Assembly: GCF_004000885.1 (NCBI RefSeq)
Contig: NZ_BIMC01000007.1
Location: forward strand, 1 to 64,000
Direction: 5' to 3'
Source of the DNA: Paenibacillus glucanolyticus NBRC 15330
Lineage (GTDB): Bacteria > Bacillota > Bacilli > Paenibacillales > Paenibacillaceae
Length of the DNA: 64,000 nt
This document shows, piece after piece, positions 51,325 through 61,159 of the stretch (position 1 is the stretch's first letter; every line of letters starts with the position of its first letter). The notes under the pieces are model-generated. The model saw only the letters and a program-made list of their open reading frames with translations, did no database searches and had not been told where the DNA came from. The position numbers and the translations under genes are program-made.

Positions 51325-53019
51325 CTACTCCAATACAACGGTTGTATACGGTGGCAGCGTTAAGCTGCTGCCGTTTAATGCCGCACTGTCGTCTGTTGTT
51401 CTCGACAGTGACGAGAACCCGCTCTCTCTGTTCTTCGATGCCACATCCACCATCTGTTCCTTGCCGGACAGGTTATGGACCACAAGCGCTTGGTTGTCGT
51501 TGGTACGTCGGACGTAAGCCATGACCTGCGCATTTCCGGAAGCATAGGATTCAATGGTTCCGTTCTGAAGCGCAGGCATTTCATTACGCCAGCGGATTAA
51601 CGTGCGGTAACGGGACAGCAGGGAATTCGCATCCCCCATCTGCTGCTCCACACCCTGCACGGCATCGCCCCGGTTATGCTTCAAGGGCTCCCATGTCGTC
51701 TGCCCCTTATCACTGCCCGTGTTGGACCAGATCATCGGCTCCCGGATCTGCTCATCCGGCTTCGCCCCCTTCATGCCGATCTCTTCCCCATAATAGATAA
51801 ATGGATTGCCCGGCATCGTCAGCAGGATGCCAGCAGCCATTTTGGCATGATTCTCATCATTGTTCAGCTGAGACATCACACGATTCATATCATGGTTTGT
51901 CAGGAATGTCGCATCCGTGAACTTGCCGCCGGATACTTGACTGAATAAGCCGTACATCCGCTCCAGCGTGAAGGCAAGGTTGTTATCCTTCTCGTTGAGC
52001 GCTGCACCCACGATGCTCTCGCCCAATCCAAAGTTGAAGCCGGAATCGAAGGCGTTATCCAGGTACGGCGCAATAACGGCAGCGGAATTATCCCAAATCT
52101 CACCCACGATATAAGCGTCCGGGTCCACCTCATTCATGCTGGTGCGGAATTCCTGCCACCAGGCCGTATTCTTTGCCGTGGTTGCCTCACCCTTGTCAGA
52201 CATCAGATCCTCGTAGATATGCTTGGCGGCATCAATCCGGAAACCATCCACGCCGAGCTCCAGCCAGAACTTGCCGATATCCTTCATCTCCTCGCGTACC
52301 TTGGGGTTATCGAAGTTCAGATCCGGCATTCCGCCCCAGAATGTGCCCATGTAATGGGCACCGTTCATCTCGTGCCACGGGGAGCCGCTGCCGGCTGCGC
52401 TGGAACCGGAAGGTGCTTTACCCTGATCCTCAGCCCAGATATACCAATCCCGGATCGTGGAAGCTTGATCAGCCGCGGACTCTTTGAACCACGGGTGCTC
52501 CGTACTTGTGTGATTGACAACCAAATCCATGATAATCTTGATTCCACGCTTATCCGCTTCCGCAAGCAGCGTCTTAAAGTCCTCCAGCGTCCCGTAATCC
52601 GGATGTATGGAGCGATAGTCCGTTACATCATAGCCATGATAGCTTGGTGAAGGATTAATGGGCATCAGCCAAATACCGGTCACGCCAAGATCATCCGATG
52701 TATCCGGATTTCCGTCATTCAGGTAATCCAGCTTCTCGATGATACCCTTCAAATCACCGATTCCATCCCCATCGGAATCATAGAATGAACGTACAAAGAT
52801 TTCGTAATAAACATCGGATGGCTGCTCATCCACCTTGTTTTTCTGCGGAGCAGGTGCCGGGGTGTCAGGCTGCTTGGTTTCCTGTGTGGCCTTCGGCTCA
52901 GCTTCCTCTTGAGGTGGAGTCGCGCCGCCGCTGCAGCCGGCAAGCAAACCTCCCGCAAGCGCGAAACTTGCCAGCCATAGAGGCACAGCCTTACGTGTAC
53001 TCCTTTTTTTATGCACCAT
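51325..53019 (-). CDS. Secreted lipoprotein alpha-amylase (GH13)
   Basis: A 564-residue GH13 enzyme anchored outside the cell. The lipoprotein signal ends at GGLLAGC, followed by a Pro/Glu/Thr-rich linker to about residue 70. Catalytic regions are DLVVNHTS (I), DGFRIDAAKH (II, Asp nucleophile), VGEIWD (III, Glu) and LTNHDMNR (IV; the usual His-Asp is kept). YEIFVRSFYDSDGDGIGDL is typical of this amylase group and includes a calcium site. ATG 53019 has CAGGGGGAAA upstream. It feeds maltodextrins and maltose to the genes on its right; a perfect CAAACGTTTG site lies about 80 bases upstream. Confidence 0.92.
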   Translation of the reverse strand: MVHKKRSTRKAVPLWLASFALAGGLLAGCSGGATPPQEEAEPKATQETKQPDTPAPAPQKNKVDEQPSDVYYEIFVRSFYDSDGDGIGDLKGIIEKLDYLNDGNPDTSDDLGVTGIWLMPINPSPSYHGYDVTDYRSIHPDYGTLEDFKTLLAEADKRGIKIIMDLVVNHTSTEHPWFKESAADQASTIRDWYIWAEDQGKAPSGSSAAGSGSPWHEMNGAHYMGTFWGGMPDLNFDNPKVREEMKDIGKFWLELGVDGFRIDAAKHIYEDLMSDKGEATTAKNTAWWQEFRTSMNEVDPDAYIVGEIWDNSAAVIAPYLDNAFDSGFNFGLGESIVGAALNEKDNNLAFTLERMYGLFSQVSGGKFTDATFLTNHDMNRVMSQLNNDENHAKMAAGILLTMPGNPFIYYGEEIGMKGAKPDEQIREPMIWSNTGSDKGQTTWEPLKHNRGDAVQGVEQQMGDANSLLSRYRTLIRWRNEMPALQNGTIESYASGNAQVMAYVRRTNDNQALVVHNLSGKEQMVDVASKNRESGFSSLSRTTDDSAALNGSSLTLPPYTTVVLE

Positions 53020-53608
53020 ACCTATTTCCCCCTGTTGGATATATATTAAGTTCACTGAAATCCGCCTTGCTATGCTTGTAATTCGCCATCATCAGCGCAA
53101 ACGTTTGAATAATATTAAACGAAATTTAGAAATAAAACGGTTACATAATACAGCATGTCTTGAATTCCATCTCAGATTCCCGGTATCCCTGGTTATTTAA
53201 CCCAACTATATCATAACCCACTCTTCCATTTTGTTAAATCGTTTGCACAAGGCCGTATTAAGTTATTTTCCGGTTTTTTCACGTGATAATACCCGCCTTT
53301 CTCCTGATTTCTAATCCTTTCTTCTTTTTTAGTGCATTTGTGAATAATTGCGCTCAGCTGACTTGGATACGTATTTACAAGCATTTCGATAAACGTTAAT
53401 ATAGCAGTGTGAAACCGTTTAACATACTGTACCTATATAGCTTTAGATCTGCCTGTATCAAGTATACTCGGGGCCTGACAGACCCACAATTAAATAAAGA
53501 ACAACGGACCGCGCTCTAGCGGAAGTTATTCTGGTGAAATAAGGGAGACTCCAGTAGTCGCTTTCTTATTTTCAAAAAAACGCAAACGGTTCCACTGGAG
53601 GTCCTACT
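53020..53608. other. Divergent regulatory region between amylase and lacI
   Basis: No gene is seen. It holds LacI/GalR-type half-palindromes: CAAACGTTTG (53098-53107), AAACGTTA (near 53391-53398), GAAACCGTTT (53411-53420) and CAAACGGTTC (53583-53592). The last lies 17 bases before the lacI start and suggests autoregulation; GAAACCGTTTAAC is also close to a CcpA cre box. Confidence 0.6.
53098..53107. promoter_or_regulatory. LacI-type operator upstream of the amylase
   Basis: CAAACGTTTG, a perfect ten-base palindrome, identical to the one before pgmB at 54734-54743. Confidence 0.65.
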
Positions 53609-54643
53609 ATGTCTGTAACGATTAAAGATGTCGCAAAACGAGCGGGCGTATCCCCCTCCACCGTCTCACGGGTGCTTTCCAATCATCCGAGAATCAGCCG
53701 CGAAACCTCGCGCAAAGTGAAAGAGATTATGGAGGAAATGGGCTACCATCCCAATATTATGGCCAAGAGCCTGGTTTCCAAAACGACAGAAAGCATATGC
53801 GTCATCCTGCCAAAACCAGCGGAAGAGCTGTTCCTCAACTTGTTCTTCATGGAGCTGATCCGCGGTATTGTCACACAGGCGAACCGTTCCGGATACGATG
53901 TGTTAATCAGCTCGGGCGGCAACGAGAAGGAAGAGGTCGAAGCCGTATCCAGGCTTCTTAACGGTCGGCGTGTCGATGGTGCGATCTTGCTGTACTCCAG
54001 GCAGGATGACCAGGTCGTCGATTTTCTCAAGTCTAACAACTACCCGTTCGTGCTTGTCGGCCGAAGTGAGAAATATCCTGACTTGTTATCCGTTGATACC
54101 GATAATGTGCAGGCAGCCTATGACGCAACCAAGCATTTGATCTCCCTCGGGCATAAACGAATCGGCTTTGTCAGCGGTCCGCCTAACCTGATCGTGTCTC
54201 AGGACCGGATGAAGGGTTATGGAAAAGCACTCGCCGATGCGGGGCTTGAGATGAGAAAAGAATGGATCGTCGAAGGTGAATTCCTTCAGGAAAGCGGCTA
54301 TCGCGCCATGTCCTTTTTCATGAACCTGCCCGAGCGCCCGACCGCACTCGTCATTGTAGATGATATTGTATCCTTCGGCGTGCTGCGCGGACTTCACGAG
54401 CTAGGTTACAAGGTACCCGAAGACGTATCTATTATCAGCTTCAACAACATCTCGCTGACCGAACTGTCGACCCCGCCGCTGAGCAGTGTGGACATCGGCA
54501 TTTACAACCTGGGTTACACTGCTTCCCAAGCACTGATCCAGACTGTTCGTAACGATGACAAGACGGTACTGCCGCACCGTTACATCATTCCGCACCGGTT
54601 GATGATCCGCGAATCCTCGATGTATTCGCTGCCCAAATCCTAG
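53609..54643 (+). CDS. LacI-family regulator of maltose utilisation (MalR-like)
   Basis: A 344-residue regulator. The N-terminal helix-turn-helix is TIKDVAKRAGVSPSTVSRVL with the hinge MGYHPNIMAKSL. The periplasmic-binding-protein-like domain has DGAILLYSRQDDQVV, DNVQAAYDATKHLISLGH, RIGFVSGPP and SIISFNNISLTELSTPPLSS. It most resembles MalR-type maltose repressors. Its position between amylase and pgmB/maltose phosphorylase and the shared palindromes support control of both flanks. Confidence 0.92.
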   Translation: MSVTIKDVAKRAGVSPSTVSRVLSNHPRISRETSRKVKEIMEEMGYHPNIMAKSLVSKTTESICVILPKPAEELFLNLFFMELIRGIVTQANRSGYDVLISSGGNEKEEVEAVSRLLNGRRVDGAILLYSRQDDQVVDFLKSNNYPFVLVGRSEKYPDLLSVDTDNVQAAYDATKHLISLGHKRIGFVSGPPNLIVSQDRMKGYGKALADAGLEMRKEWIVEGEFLQESGYRAMSFFMNLPERPTALVIVDDIVSFGVLRGLHELGYKVPEDVSIISFNNISLTELSTPPLSSVDIGIYNLGYTASQALIQTVRNDDKTVLPHRYIIPHRLMIRESSMYSLPKS

Positions 54644-54687
54644 ACTCGCCTGGTGGAATGGAAATGATAACGACGCGAAGTACTTCA

Positions 54688-54723
54688 AAATAAAGAAGCA
54701 TCGTGGTGCTTCCTTTATTTTTG
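54688..54723 (+). terminator. Terminator of lacI
   Basis: AAATAAAGAAGCA pairs with TGCTTCCTTTATTT with one bulge, then TTTGC. Confidence 0.75.
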
Positions 54724-54733
54724 CTGCTTGGTT

Positions 54734-54743
54734 CAAACGTTTG
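54734..54743. promoter_or_regulatory. LacI-type operator upstream of pgmB
   Basis: CAAACGTTTG, 27 bases before the pgmB start; identical to the amylase-side site. Confidence 0.65.
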
Positions 54744-54769
54744 CACTAATATTCTTAAGGAGGATTATC

Positions 54770-55420
54770 ATGTCATCCATAACTGCTTGTTTATTCGATC
54801 TTGACGGCGTTCTGGTGGATACCGCCAAGTATCACTACATTGCATGGAAGCGTCTTGCCGGGGAGCTTGGTTTTGATTTCACCGAGCAGGACAATGAGCG
54901 CTTGAAGGGAGTCAGCCGGATGGCTTCCCTCGATATTCTGCTTGAAATCGGCGGAATGACGCTTGATGAAGACGCGAAGCTGGCACTTGCGGAGAAGAAA
55001 AACGCCTGGTACGTCGAGTATATTTCCAAAATGGATGAATCCGAGATTTTGCCCGGAGCACTCGACTTTATCCAGGCTCTGAAAGCCCGCGGCATTAAGG
55101 TTGCTCTGGGCTCGGCCAGCAAGAACGCCATGCTGATCTTGAACAATACCGGCCTCACCCCTTATTTCGATGCCATTATCGACGGAACGAAGACCAGCCA
55201 AGCGAAACCGGATCCGGAGGTTTTCACCATGGGGGCCCATGAACTTGACGTTCAGCCTGATACCTGTGTCGTATTCGAGGATGCAGAAGCCGGAATCGAA
55301 GCTGCCACTCGCGCCGGTATGCGCAGTGTCGGCATTGGATCCCCTGAAACCTTGGGACGCGCCGACATCGTTCTATCCTCCCTGGAAGAGTTCACGGTGG
55401 ACCGTCTGCTGGAATTGTAG
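54770..55420 (+). CDS. pgmB: Beta-phosphoglucomutase
   Basis: A 216-residue HAD-superfamily enzyme that turns beta-glucose 1-phosphate, made by maltose phosphorylase, into glucose 6-phosphate. The nucleophile Asp is in LFDLDGVLVDT, followed by the second Asp two residues on; further motifs are LGSASKNAMLIL (motif 2), KPDPEVF with the Lys (motif 3) and VFEDAEAGIEAA (motif 4). The cap domain has ERLKGVSRMASLDIL. ATG 54770 is preceded by AAGGAGG; the frame extends further without support. Confidence 0.95.
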   Translation: MSSITACLFDLDGVLVDTAKYHYIAWKRLAGELGFDFTEQDNERLKGVSRMASLDILLEIGGMTLDEDAKLALAEKKNAWYVEYISKMDESEILPGALDFIQALKARGIKVALGSASKNAMLILNNTGLTPYFDAIIDGTKTSQAKPDPEVFTMGAHELDVQPDTCVVFEDAEAGIEAATRAGMRSVGIGSPETLGRADIVLSSLEEFTVDRLLEL

Positions 55421-55512
55421 AAGCATGAGCTCATACGCTTTGGGCAACTCTAGCAGCATCATCCCATATAGATATGCAACCATTTTCCCTACTTATAAAG
55501 GAGCCGATGATT

Positions 55513-57816
55513 GTGAAACAATATTTAAAGCTAGATGAATGGTCAATTATTGAAGAGGGCTTTGATCCTCATACGCATGAAATCTCGGAAAGTGTATTCA
55601 GTATCGGTAACGGATTTATGGGCCAGCGTGCCAACTTTGAGGAAGCCTACAGCGGTTCATCGCTGCAAGGCAGCTACATGGCCGGTGTCTACTATCCGGA
55701 CAAAACCCGTGTAGGCTGGTGGAAGAACGGTTACCCTGAATATTTTGCCAAAGTGCTGAACAGCACCAACTGGATTGGCATTGGCATCGAAATCAACGGC
55801 ACGCCGCTTGATTTGGCGAAATGCACAGTGAAGAACTTTGTCCGTGAGCTGAATATGAAGGAAGGTTATCTTTCCCGCAGCTTTACCGCTGTCATGGAAG
55901 ACGGCAAGGAGCTCAAAGTCGAAGCCATCCGCTTTGTGAGCATTGTGCGTCATGAGATCGGAGCCATCCGCTATGCAGTGACCCCGCTTAATTTCGGTGG
56001 TGAGCTGACCATCACGCCTTATCTTGATGGCGATGTGAAGAACAAAGACTCCAACTATGACGAGAAGTTCTGGCTGGAAGTGTTCAAGGAAGCGGCTCAA
56101 GGATCAGCTGCCTTAACTGTAAAAACCAAGAAACTCGATTTTCATGTGACGTCCGTGATGTCCTACAACATCGTGAAGAACGGCGAAAAGCTAGATGTGC
56201 AAGCAGAGCTGATAGAACAAGAGAAATATGCCGCCAACCGTGTAAGTGTATCCGTATCGGAAGGTGAAGTCATCACCGTCTATAAATATGTCACCAACGT
56301 CACTTCCCGCAATCATGGCCTGGGCGAACTGGTGAACGCAGCGCGTGCGGTGCTGGAGCCGGCCGTCGAAACCGGATTTGAGCTGCTCTTGAAGGAGCAA
56401 GCTGCAGCTTGGGGCGACAAATGGAAGGAAAGCGATATCGTTATCGAAGGCGATGTGGCAGCCCAGCAGGCGATCCGCTTTAACATTTTCCAGCTCAACC
56501 AGACTTACAGCGGCGAGGACGACCGCCTGAACATCGGACCGAAGGGCTTTACCGGGGAGAAATACGGCGGCAGCACCTATTGGGACACCGAGGCTTACTG
56601 CTTGCCATTCTACCTGAGCACCGCGGATGCCAGCATCTCCCGCAACCTGCTCATCTACCGCTATAAACACCTGGAAAAAGCGAAGGAAAATGCCAGGAAG
56701 CTTGGTTTCACCAAAGGTGCTCTCTACCCTATGGTGACGATGAACGGTGAGGAATGCCATAACGAATGGGAAATTACGTTCGAAGAAATTCACCGTAACG
56801 GCGCCATTGCGTACGCCATCTATAACTATGTTAACTATACCGGCGATTTCTCTTATCTTGGTCAATACGGACTGGAAGTGCTCGTGGAAATTTCCCGTTT
56901 CTGGGAAGAGCGCGTGAATTACGTCCCCGCGAAGGATCAGTATATGATGCTGGGTGTAACCGGACCGAACGAGTACGAGAACAATGTGAACAATAACTGG
57001 TATACCAACCGGATTGCCAGCTGGACGATGGAATACACCCTTGATGTGCTGGAATATTTGAAAGAGAACGAGGATTCCCGCTATGCAGAGCTTACGGCGA
57101 AGCTCGAGCTGCAAGAGGTAGAAACGGACAAGTGGCAGGATATCATCAGCAAAATGTACTATCCGGAAGATGCGGAGCTCGGCGTATTCCTGCAGCAGGA
57201 TGGTTTCCTCAACAAGGAACTTGTTCCCGTTAAGGAATTGGACCCTGTACATCTACCGCTGAATCAGAACTGGTCCTGGGACCGCATTCTGCGTTCGGTA
57301 TATATCAAACAGGCTGACGTATTGCAAGGATTGTTCTTCCTGGGCGACCAGTACGATCTGGCAACGAAAAAACGCAACTTCGACTTCTATGAACCGTTCA
57401 CGGTACATGAGTCCTCTCTCTCTCCTTGCGTACACTCCATTCTCGCATGCGAGCTTGGATATCAGGAGAAAGCGTACGAGATGTACCTTCGTACAGCTCG
57501 CCTGGACCTCGACAACTATAACAACGATACCGAGGACGGCTGTCATACAACCAGCATGGCAGGAACCTGGATGTCCGTTGTGCACGGCTTCGGCGGCCTG
57601 CGTGTAAAAGACGGCGTATTGCACCTGAATCCGTTCATTCCGGGTCACTGGTCTTCCTTCTCCTTCAAGGTCATGTTCCGTGGATCCCGACTGAAGGTCA
57701 ACGTGAAAGGCAGCGAGACCATCATCGTGAACGAGACGGATACACCTGCTGTCCTGAACGTGAACGGCAAAGAATACAGCATTAGCGGACTTGGAGAGGT
57801 AAAAGCTGCAAGATAA
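55513..57816 (+). CDS. Maltose phosphorylase (GH65)
   Basis: A 768-residue GH65 phosphorylase that splits maltose with phosphate to beta-glucose 1-phosphate and glucose in the cytoplasm. Recognisable segments are ESVFSIGNGFMGQRANFEE near the N-terminus, EKYGGSTYWDTEAYCLPFYL, the catalytic acid region ECHNEWEITFEEIHRNGA and HESSLSPCVHSILACELGY with DTEDGCHTTSMAGTW near the end. AAAGGAG lies nine bases before GTG 55513 and only three before ATG 55507, so GTG is preferred. It is linked to pgmB by an 80-92 base gap; both act in one pathway. Confidence 0.93.
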   Translation: MKQYLKLDEWSIIEEGFDPHTHEISESVFSIGNGFMGQRANFEEAYSGSSLQGSYMAGVYYPDKTRVGWWKNGYPEYFAKVLNSTNWIGIGIEINGTPLDLAKCTVKNFVRELNMKEGYLSRSFTAVMEDGKELKVEAIRFVSIVRHEIGAIRYAVTPLNFGGELTITPYLDGDVKNKDSNYDEKFWLEVFKEAAQGSAALTVKTKKLDFHVTSVMSYNIVKNGEKLDVQAELIEQEKYAANRVSVSVSEGEVITVYKYVTNVTSRNHGLGELVNAARAVLEPAVETGFELLLKEQAAAWGDKWKESDIVIEGDVAAQQAIRFNIFQLNQTYSGEDDRLNIGPKGFTGEKYGGSTYWDTEAYCLPFYLSTADASISRNLLIYRYKHLEKAKENARKLGFTKGALYPMVTMNGEECHNEWEITFEEIHRNGAIAYAIYNYVNYTGDFSYLGQYGLEVLVEISRFWEERVNYVPAKDQYMMLGVTGPNEYENNVNNNWYTNRIASWTMEYTLDVLEYLKENEDSRYAELTAKLELQEVETDKWQDIISKMYYPEDAELGVFLQQDGFLNKELVPVKELDPVHLPLNQNWSWDRILRSVYIKQADVLQGLFFLGDQYDLATKKRNFDFYEPFTVHESSLSPCVHSILACELGYQEKAYEMYLRTARLDLDNYNNDTEDGCHTTSMAGTWMSVVHGFGGLRVKDGVLHLNPFIPGHWSSFSFKVMFRGSRLKVNVKGSETIIVNETDTPAVLNVNGKEYSISGLGEVKAAR

Positions 57817-57860
57817 GCGGTACGGGGACAACGGGGACATCATGTCCCTTCCCCTCCCAT

Positions 57861-57898
57861 AAACAAGAGCCCTGGATATTATTCCAGGGCTCTTGTTT
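57861..57898. terminator. Perfect hairpin terminator after maltose phosphorylase
   Basis: AAACAAGAGCCCTGGA (57861-57876) pairs perfectly with TCCAGGGCTCTTGTTT (57883-57898) around a six-base loop. Confidence 0.85.
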
Positions 57899-57905
57899 GT
57901 ATATA

Positions 57906-57955
57906 GAGAATGGGCCCCTCAAGCATCCCTTCTCATTATGAAGGGGCCCATTCTC
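57906..57955. terminator. Second hairpin directly downstream
   Basis: GAGAATGGGCCCC (57906-57918) pairs perfectly with GGGGCCCATTCTC (57943-57955), loop 24 bases. It has no T run; it may serve the opposite strand or act as an insulator. Confidence 0.6.
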
Positions 57956-58054
57956 ATCCTTGGCAGGTATCTGTATTGCAGGGTCCAGCCAAGGCTTCAC
58001 CAATCAGCTGCGAGCTTCATTCTCACTTTAGCAGGTATTTACCGATTATGTAGG

Positions 58055-59101
58055 CTATGAATAGATCAGTTGAGAATGCGGATCACGCGGAGGGCGCTCG
58101 GATGGTTTACCGAACAGATACCCCTGCGAGAGCTCGATCCCGATATCTCGGCAAAAATGAAACTCCTCCCGTCTCTCAATGCCTTCAGCCAGCACCATAG
58201 CCCCGAAATCATGAGCCATGTTCGTGATCATTTCAAGCTGCTTCTGCTGGGCGGCATTTCGATCGCAATGGTCGATAAGACTCCGGTCGATCTTCACATA
58301 ATCCGGCTTAAGCCTGATCATCTGCTCCAACGTGGAATAGCCCGCCCCTACGTCGTCCATGGCTACCGAGATCCCGTGACTGCGATAAACCTCGAATATC
58401 GATTGGAGGTGCTTCACATCATCGATCTTCTCGGTCTCCACAACCTCAAACACGAAATCCCTCGGATCCAAATGGAGCCTGTCGATGGTATTAAAAGTAT
58501 GACTGAGACACATCTGAGGATCATATATCGACGATGGCAGGAAGTTTACGAAACGTTTCACACCTAAAGGAAGCCACTCTGCGCTGGTTTCAATTGCACA
58601 GGTTCGTGCCGCTCGGTCCAGAAAAGAATGCAGTCCGGTTTTTCGGGCGGTCTCAAACAGCTCATACGGTTGGAACGCGACTCCCCCCTCTATCGGACGA
58701 AGCAAAAACTCATATGCAACGATCTGCTCAAAGTGATCTACAATGGGCTGCATATAGCTCGTAAACTGCTTATGTAAAATGACATTGACCATATCGTAAT
58801 GCTCCATCTGCAGCTCGAACTTCTGCATAGGGGTCCACGTATGCCGGATCTGTGGAGCTTCTCCACCGGTAACACAGAAGGACAGCTCTTGACGAATCTT
58901 CAGCGGAAGGGGTTGCAGACACTTTATCATGGAGATTAGTTCCGCAAGTTCCTTATAGTTCACAGCACAACCCTCATTGTTCTCTTGTACCGTGTAGCCG
59001 TTCAGTGCAAGCAAGCCAATAAGCTCACCGCTTGCAGGCTTCATATGAACGGTCCCCTGGTCCTCAATCGGTTCAAAGGTGCTGCAATTGTCGCAAATCA
59101 T
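58055..59101 (-). CDS. EAL-domain protein, probable c-di-GMP phosphodiesterase
   Basis: A 348-residue cytoplasmic protein. The first 105 residues begin MICDNC with a C-x-x-C pair and are otherwise unassigned. The EAL domain (about 105-340) reads AYEFLLRP at the signature (EFL), with the other catalytic residues in place: Asn in VNFLPSS, Glu in EVVETE, the Asp pair in AMDDVGAGYSTL (DDFGTG variant), Lys in YVKIDRS, Glu in LAEGIE and Gln in SQGYLFGKP. Catalysis is therefore plausible. ATG 59101 has AAGGAGG upstream. It follows a GGDEF gene in the same direction. Confidence 0.88.
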   Translation of the reverse strand: MICDNCSTFEPIEDQGTVHMKPASGELIGLLALNGYTVQENNEGCAVNYKELAELISMIKCLQPLPLKIRQELSFCVTGGEAPQIRHTWTPMQKFELQMEHYDMVNVILHKQFTSYMQPIVDHFEQIVAYEFLLRPIEGGVAFQPYELFETARKTGLHSFLDRAARTCAIETSAEWLPLGVKRFVNFLPSSIYDPQMCLSHTFNTIDRLHLDPRDFVFEVVETEKIDDVKHLQSIFEVYRSHGISVAMDDVGAGYSTLEQMIRLKPDYVKIDRSLIDHCDRNAAQQKQLEMITNMAHDFGAMVLAEGIERREEFHFCRDIGIELSQGYLFGKPSERPPRDPHSQLIYS

Positions 59102-59310
59102 GTTCGTCCTCCTTGGCAAGCTAGCTCTCACTATGCTTCTTATCGGCATTTTGAATATGATTTCTTTGCATTTTATGGATTTTATATCGAAGTTATGACC
59201 TGTTTTATGAGAAATGCGCAAGATTCGTGCAATGATAGGGTATTAATCTACAAAAATCGACTTATATTGCTTTTAACAACGCATTGTCGATATTTCTGGT
59301 TATCCATCCC

Positions 59311-60840
59311 TTATTCAATCTTCTGGTCCAAAAGCTGCAGCTGCATCGTCCGGTCCACATCGAAGTGCCAGCGGGCATTCCGCTCCTTCGCGGCATACAT
59401 CGCTGCATCCGCACGGCCAATGAGCTCCTGATCGTTCCGGGCATGATCGGGATACACGGCAATGCCGATACTCGGCGACGTTCTAACTTCATATCCCTCC
59501 AGTTCATAAGGCTCGCTGAGCAGCATCCAAATCTCCTCCGCCATCCAGATCAGCTCCTGATCCTCCCCAGCCGACTGGATCATCACAGTGAATTCATCTC
59601 CCCCTAGACGGGACACCAGAATCCCTTTGGATTCCAGCGACTGAAGGCGGCATGCAACCTTGCGGATCAACAGATCTCCGGCACGGTGGCCATAACGATC
59701 ATTCACCTTTTTGAAACGATTCATGTCCATGTAGAGAAGCCCTACCCGCGATCCTGTCCGATCGGCCTCTAACAAGGAGCTGGACAGTCTTGCGTTGAAG
59801 TAACGACGATTATACAATCCCGTCAGATCATCCCGGTGAGCAAGCGATTCGCTCTGCCTCAGACTTTCATGCAGTCGATGTAACAAGCGGTCATTCTCAT
59901 ACTGGATCAGGATCTGGCGGAACAGAATCAGAATGACGCACAGGGATAGACCGGTAAACAGACCGTTCCAGCCACCAAACCGCTGCGCCATGAGGGCAAA
60001 CATTCCGCCCAGCACGCCATATGGAAGCAAATATCTGACGATCAAGGTTCCTACAGGATGCGGTTCCCTCTCTTTCACCGTTTGATTTCCGGTATCGGGT
60101 GCGGGCTGTGCACCTGCAGAAGCAATGAAAAACACAGATAACGTATGTAAAGGATCAAGATATGCACGAACTTCGAGATTCACGAAATGGACGAGATAAA
60201 AGTGCAGAGCATCACCCATAATATAAGCGCTTCCGCCAAGACTTAATGAAATGACCGCCCATTTCCCTAATTGCCTGGTATTAAAATACAACACCACGGT
60301 AAAGAAAATAAGTACCATTCCGCACAGCGGAAACAGCATATCCACCCATACGCTTCCTGTCCCCCCCGAATACGTACCGTCCTGAAGTTCGGGCTTGATT
60401 AAATACTCCCAGCCCACCGTCATGAACGTTACGCCAACGATGACGATATCCAGCATAAACCGCAGCCCCCTAAGCGGGCCTTGAACATGCCGGAACAAAT
60501 AGATGAGGCAGCTGGCGAACAGGATCACTTCCAGTCCCCAGAAATAGCTGGATATCTGGAAAGCGCTCTCTTTCCCGAACCCGAAAAAAAAGGAGGAGAC
60601 GATCCGGGCCACTGCATCGGCCATCAGTCCGATACTTACCATAAACCAAAACCTGCGAAGATGTGCCTTATAACGCCGGCTGACCCGGATTAAATACACG
60701 GAGGCGGCCATAGGAGCAATAATGACTAGCACACGCTGAAGCGATAAAGCATCAGGCATCCACAGAACAGTCATTATCTGAATAAATGCATATATAATGG
60801 CGAGTCGAATCCACAGATGATCTGCTGGAGTTGGACTCAT
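59311..60840 (-). CDS. Membrane diguanylate cyclase (GGDEF)
   Basis: A 509-residue protein with about nine membrane helices in residues 10-310 and a C-terminal GGDEF domain (about 340-505). Signature elements are DDLTGLYNRRYF, MDMNRFKKVNDRYGHRAGDL and SRLGGDEFTVM, all intact, so c-di-GMP synthesis is expected. The membrane part resembles a seven-helix-type sensor rather than PAS or GAF. ATG 60840 has AGGGGGAG upstream. The EAL gene follows after 209 bases, giving a synthesis/degradation pair. Confidence 0.9.
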   Translation of the reverse strand: MSPTPADHLWIRLAIIYAFIQIMTVLWMPDALSLQRVLVIIAPMAASVYLIRVSRRYKAHLRRFWFMVSIGLMADAVARIVSSFFFGFGKESAFQISSYFWGLEVILFASCLIYLFRHVQGPLRGLRFMLDIVIVGVTFMTVGWEYLIKPELQDGTYSGGTGSVWVDMLFPLCGMVLIFFTVVLYFNTRQLGKWAVISLSLGGSAYIMGDALHFYLVHFVNLEVRAYLDPLHTLSVFFIASAGAQPAPDTGNQTVKEREPHPVGTLIVRYLLPYGVLGGMFALMAQRFGGWNGLFTGLSLCVILILFRQILIQYENDRLLHRLHESLRQSESLAHRDDLTGLYNRRYFNARLSSSLLEADRTGSRVGLLYMDMNRFKKVNDRYGHRAGDLLIRKVACRLQSLESKGILVSRLGGDEFTVMIQSAGEDQELIWMAEEIWMLLSEPYELEGYEVRTSPSIGIAVYPDHARNDQELIGRADAAMYAAKERNARWHFDVDRTMQLQLLDQKIE

Positions 60841-61099
60841 AAGCACTCCCCCTTGGCAAAAAGGTAAGCTTGTACACGATGGATGATTTAGGTCTTTTGA
60901 ATTAAGCTCTCTATTCCTCATGATACTTTTTACCCATCCAAAAGTAAAGACGAGGAAATCAAAGAAAAATCATCTATCCGGCACATCGCTAGAAGATCTA
61001 TATAATGAAGTTTTTCTACTGGACGGGTGTACTTCAAATGCAAGGACTACACTCAATAAACACGTGAAAACCTGAAAAGTTTCTATATCAATCACCCAC

Positions 61100-61127
61100 T
61101 TGACGTATAGGAATCATATGATATTAT
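61100..61127 (+). promoter_or_regulatory. Promoter of the VOC gene
   Basis: TTGACG (61100-61105), a 16-base spacer and TATTAT (61122-61127). Confidence 0.5.
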
Positions 61128-61159
61128 TCTTCATATCTTATACGAACCGGAAAGGGTGT

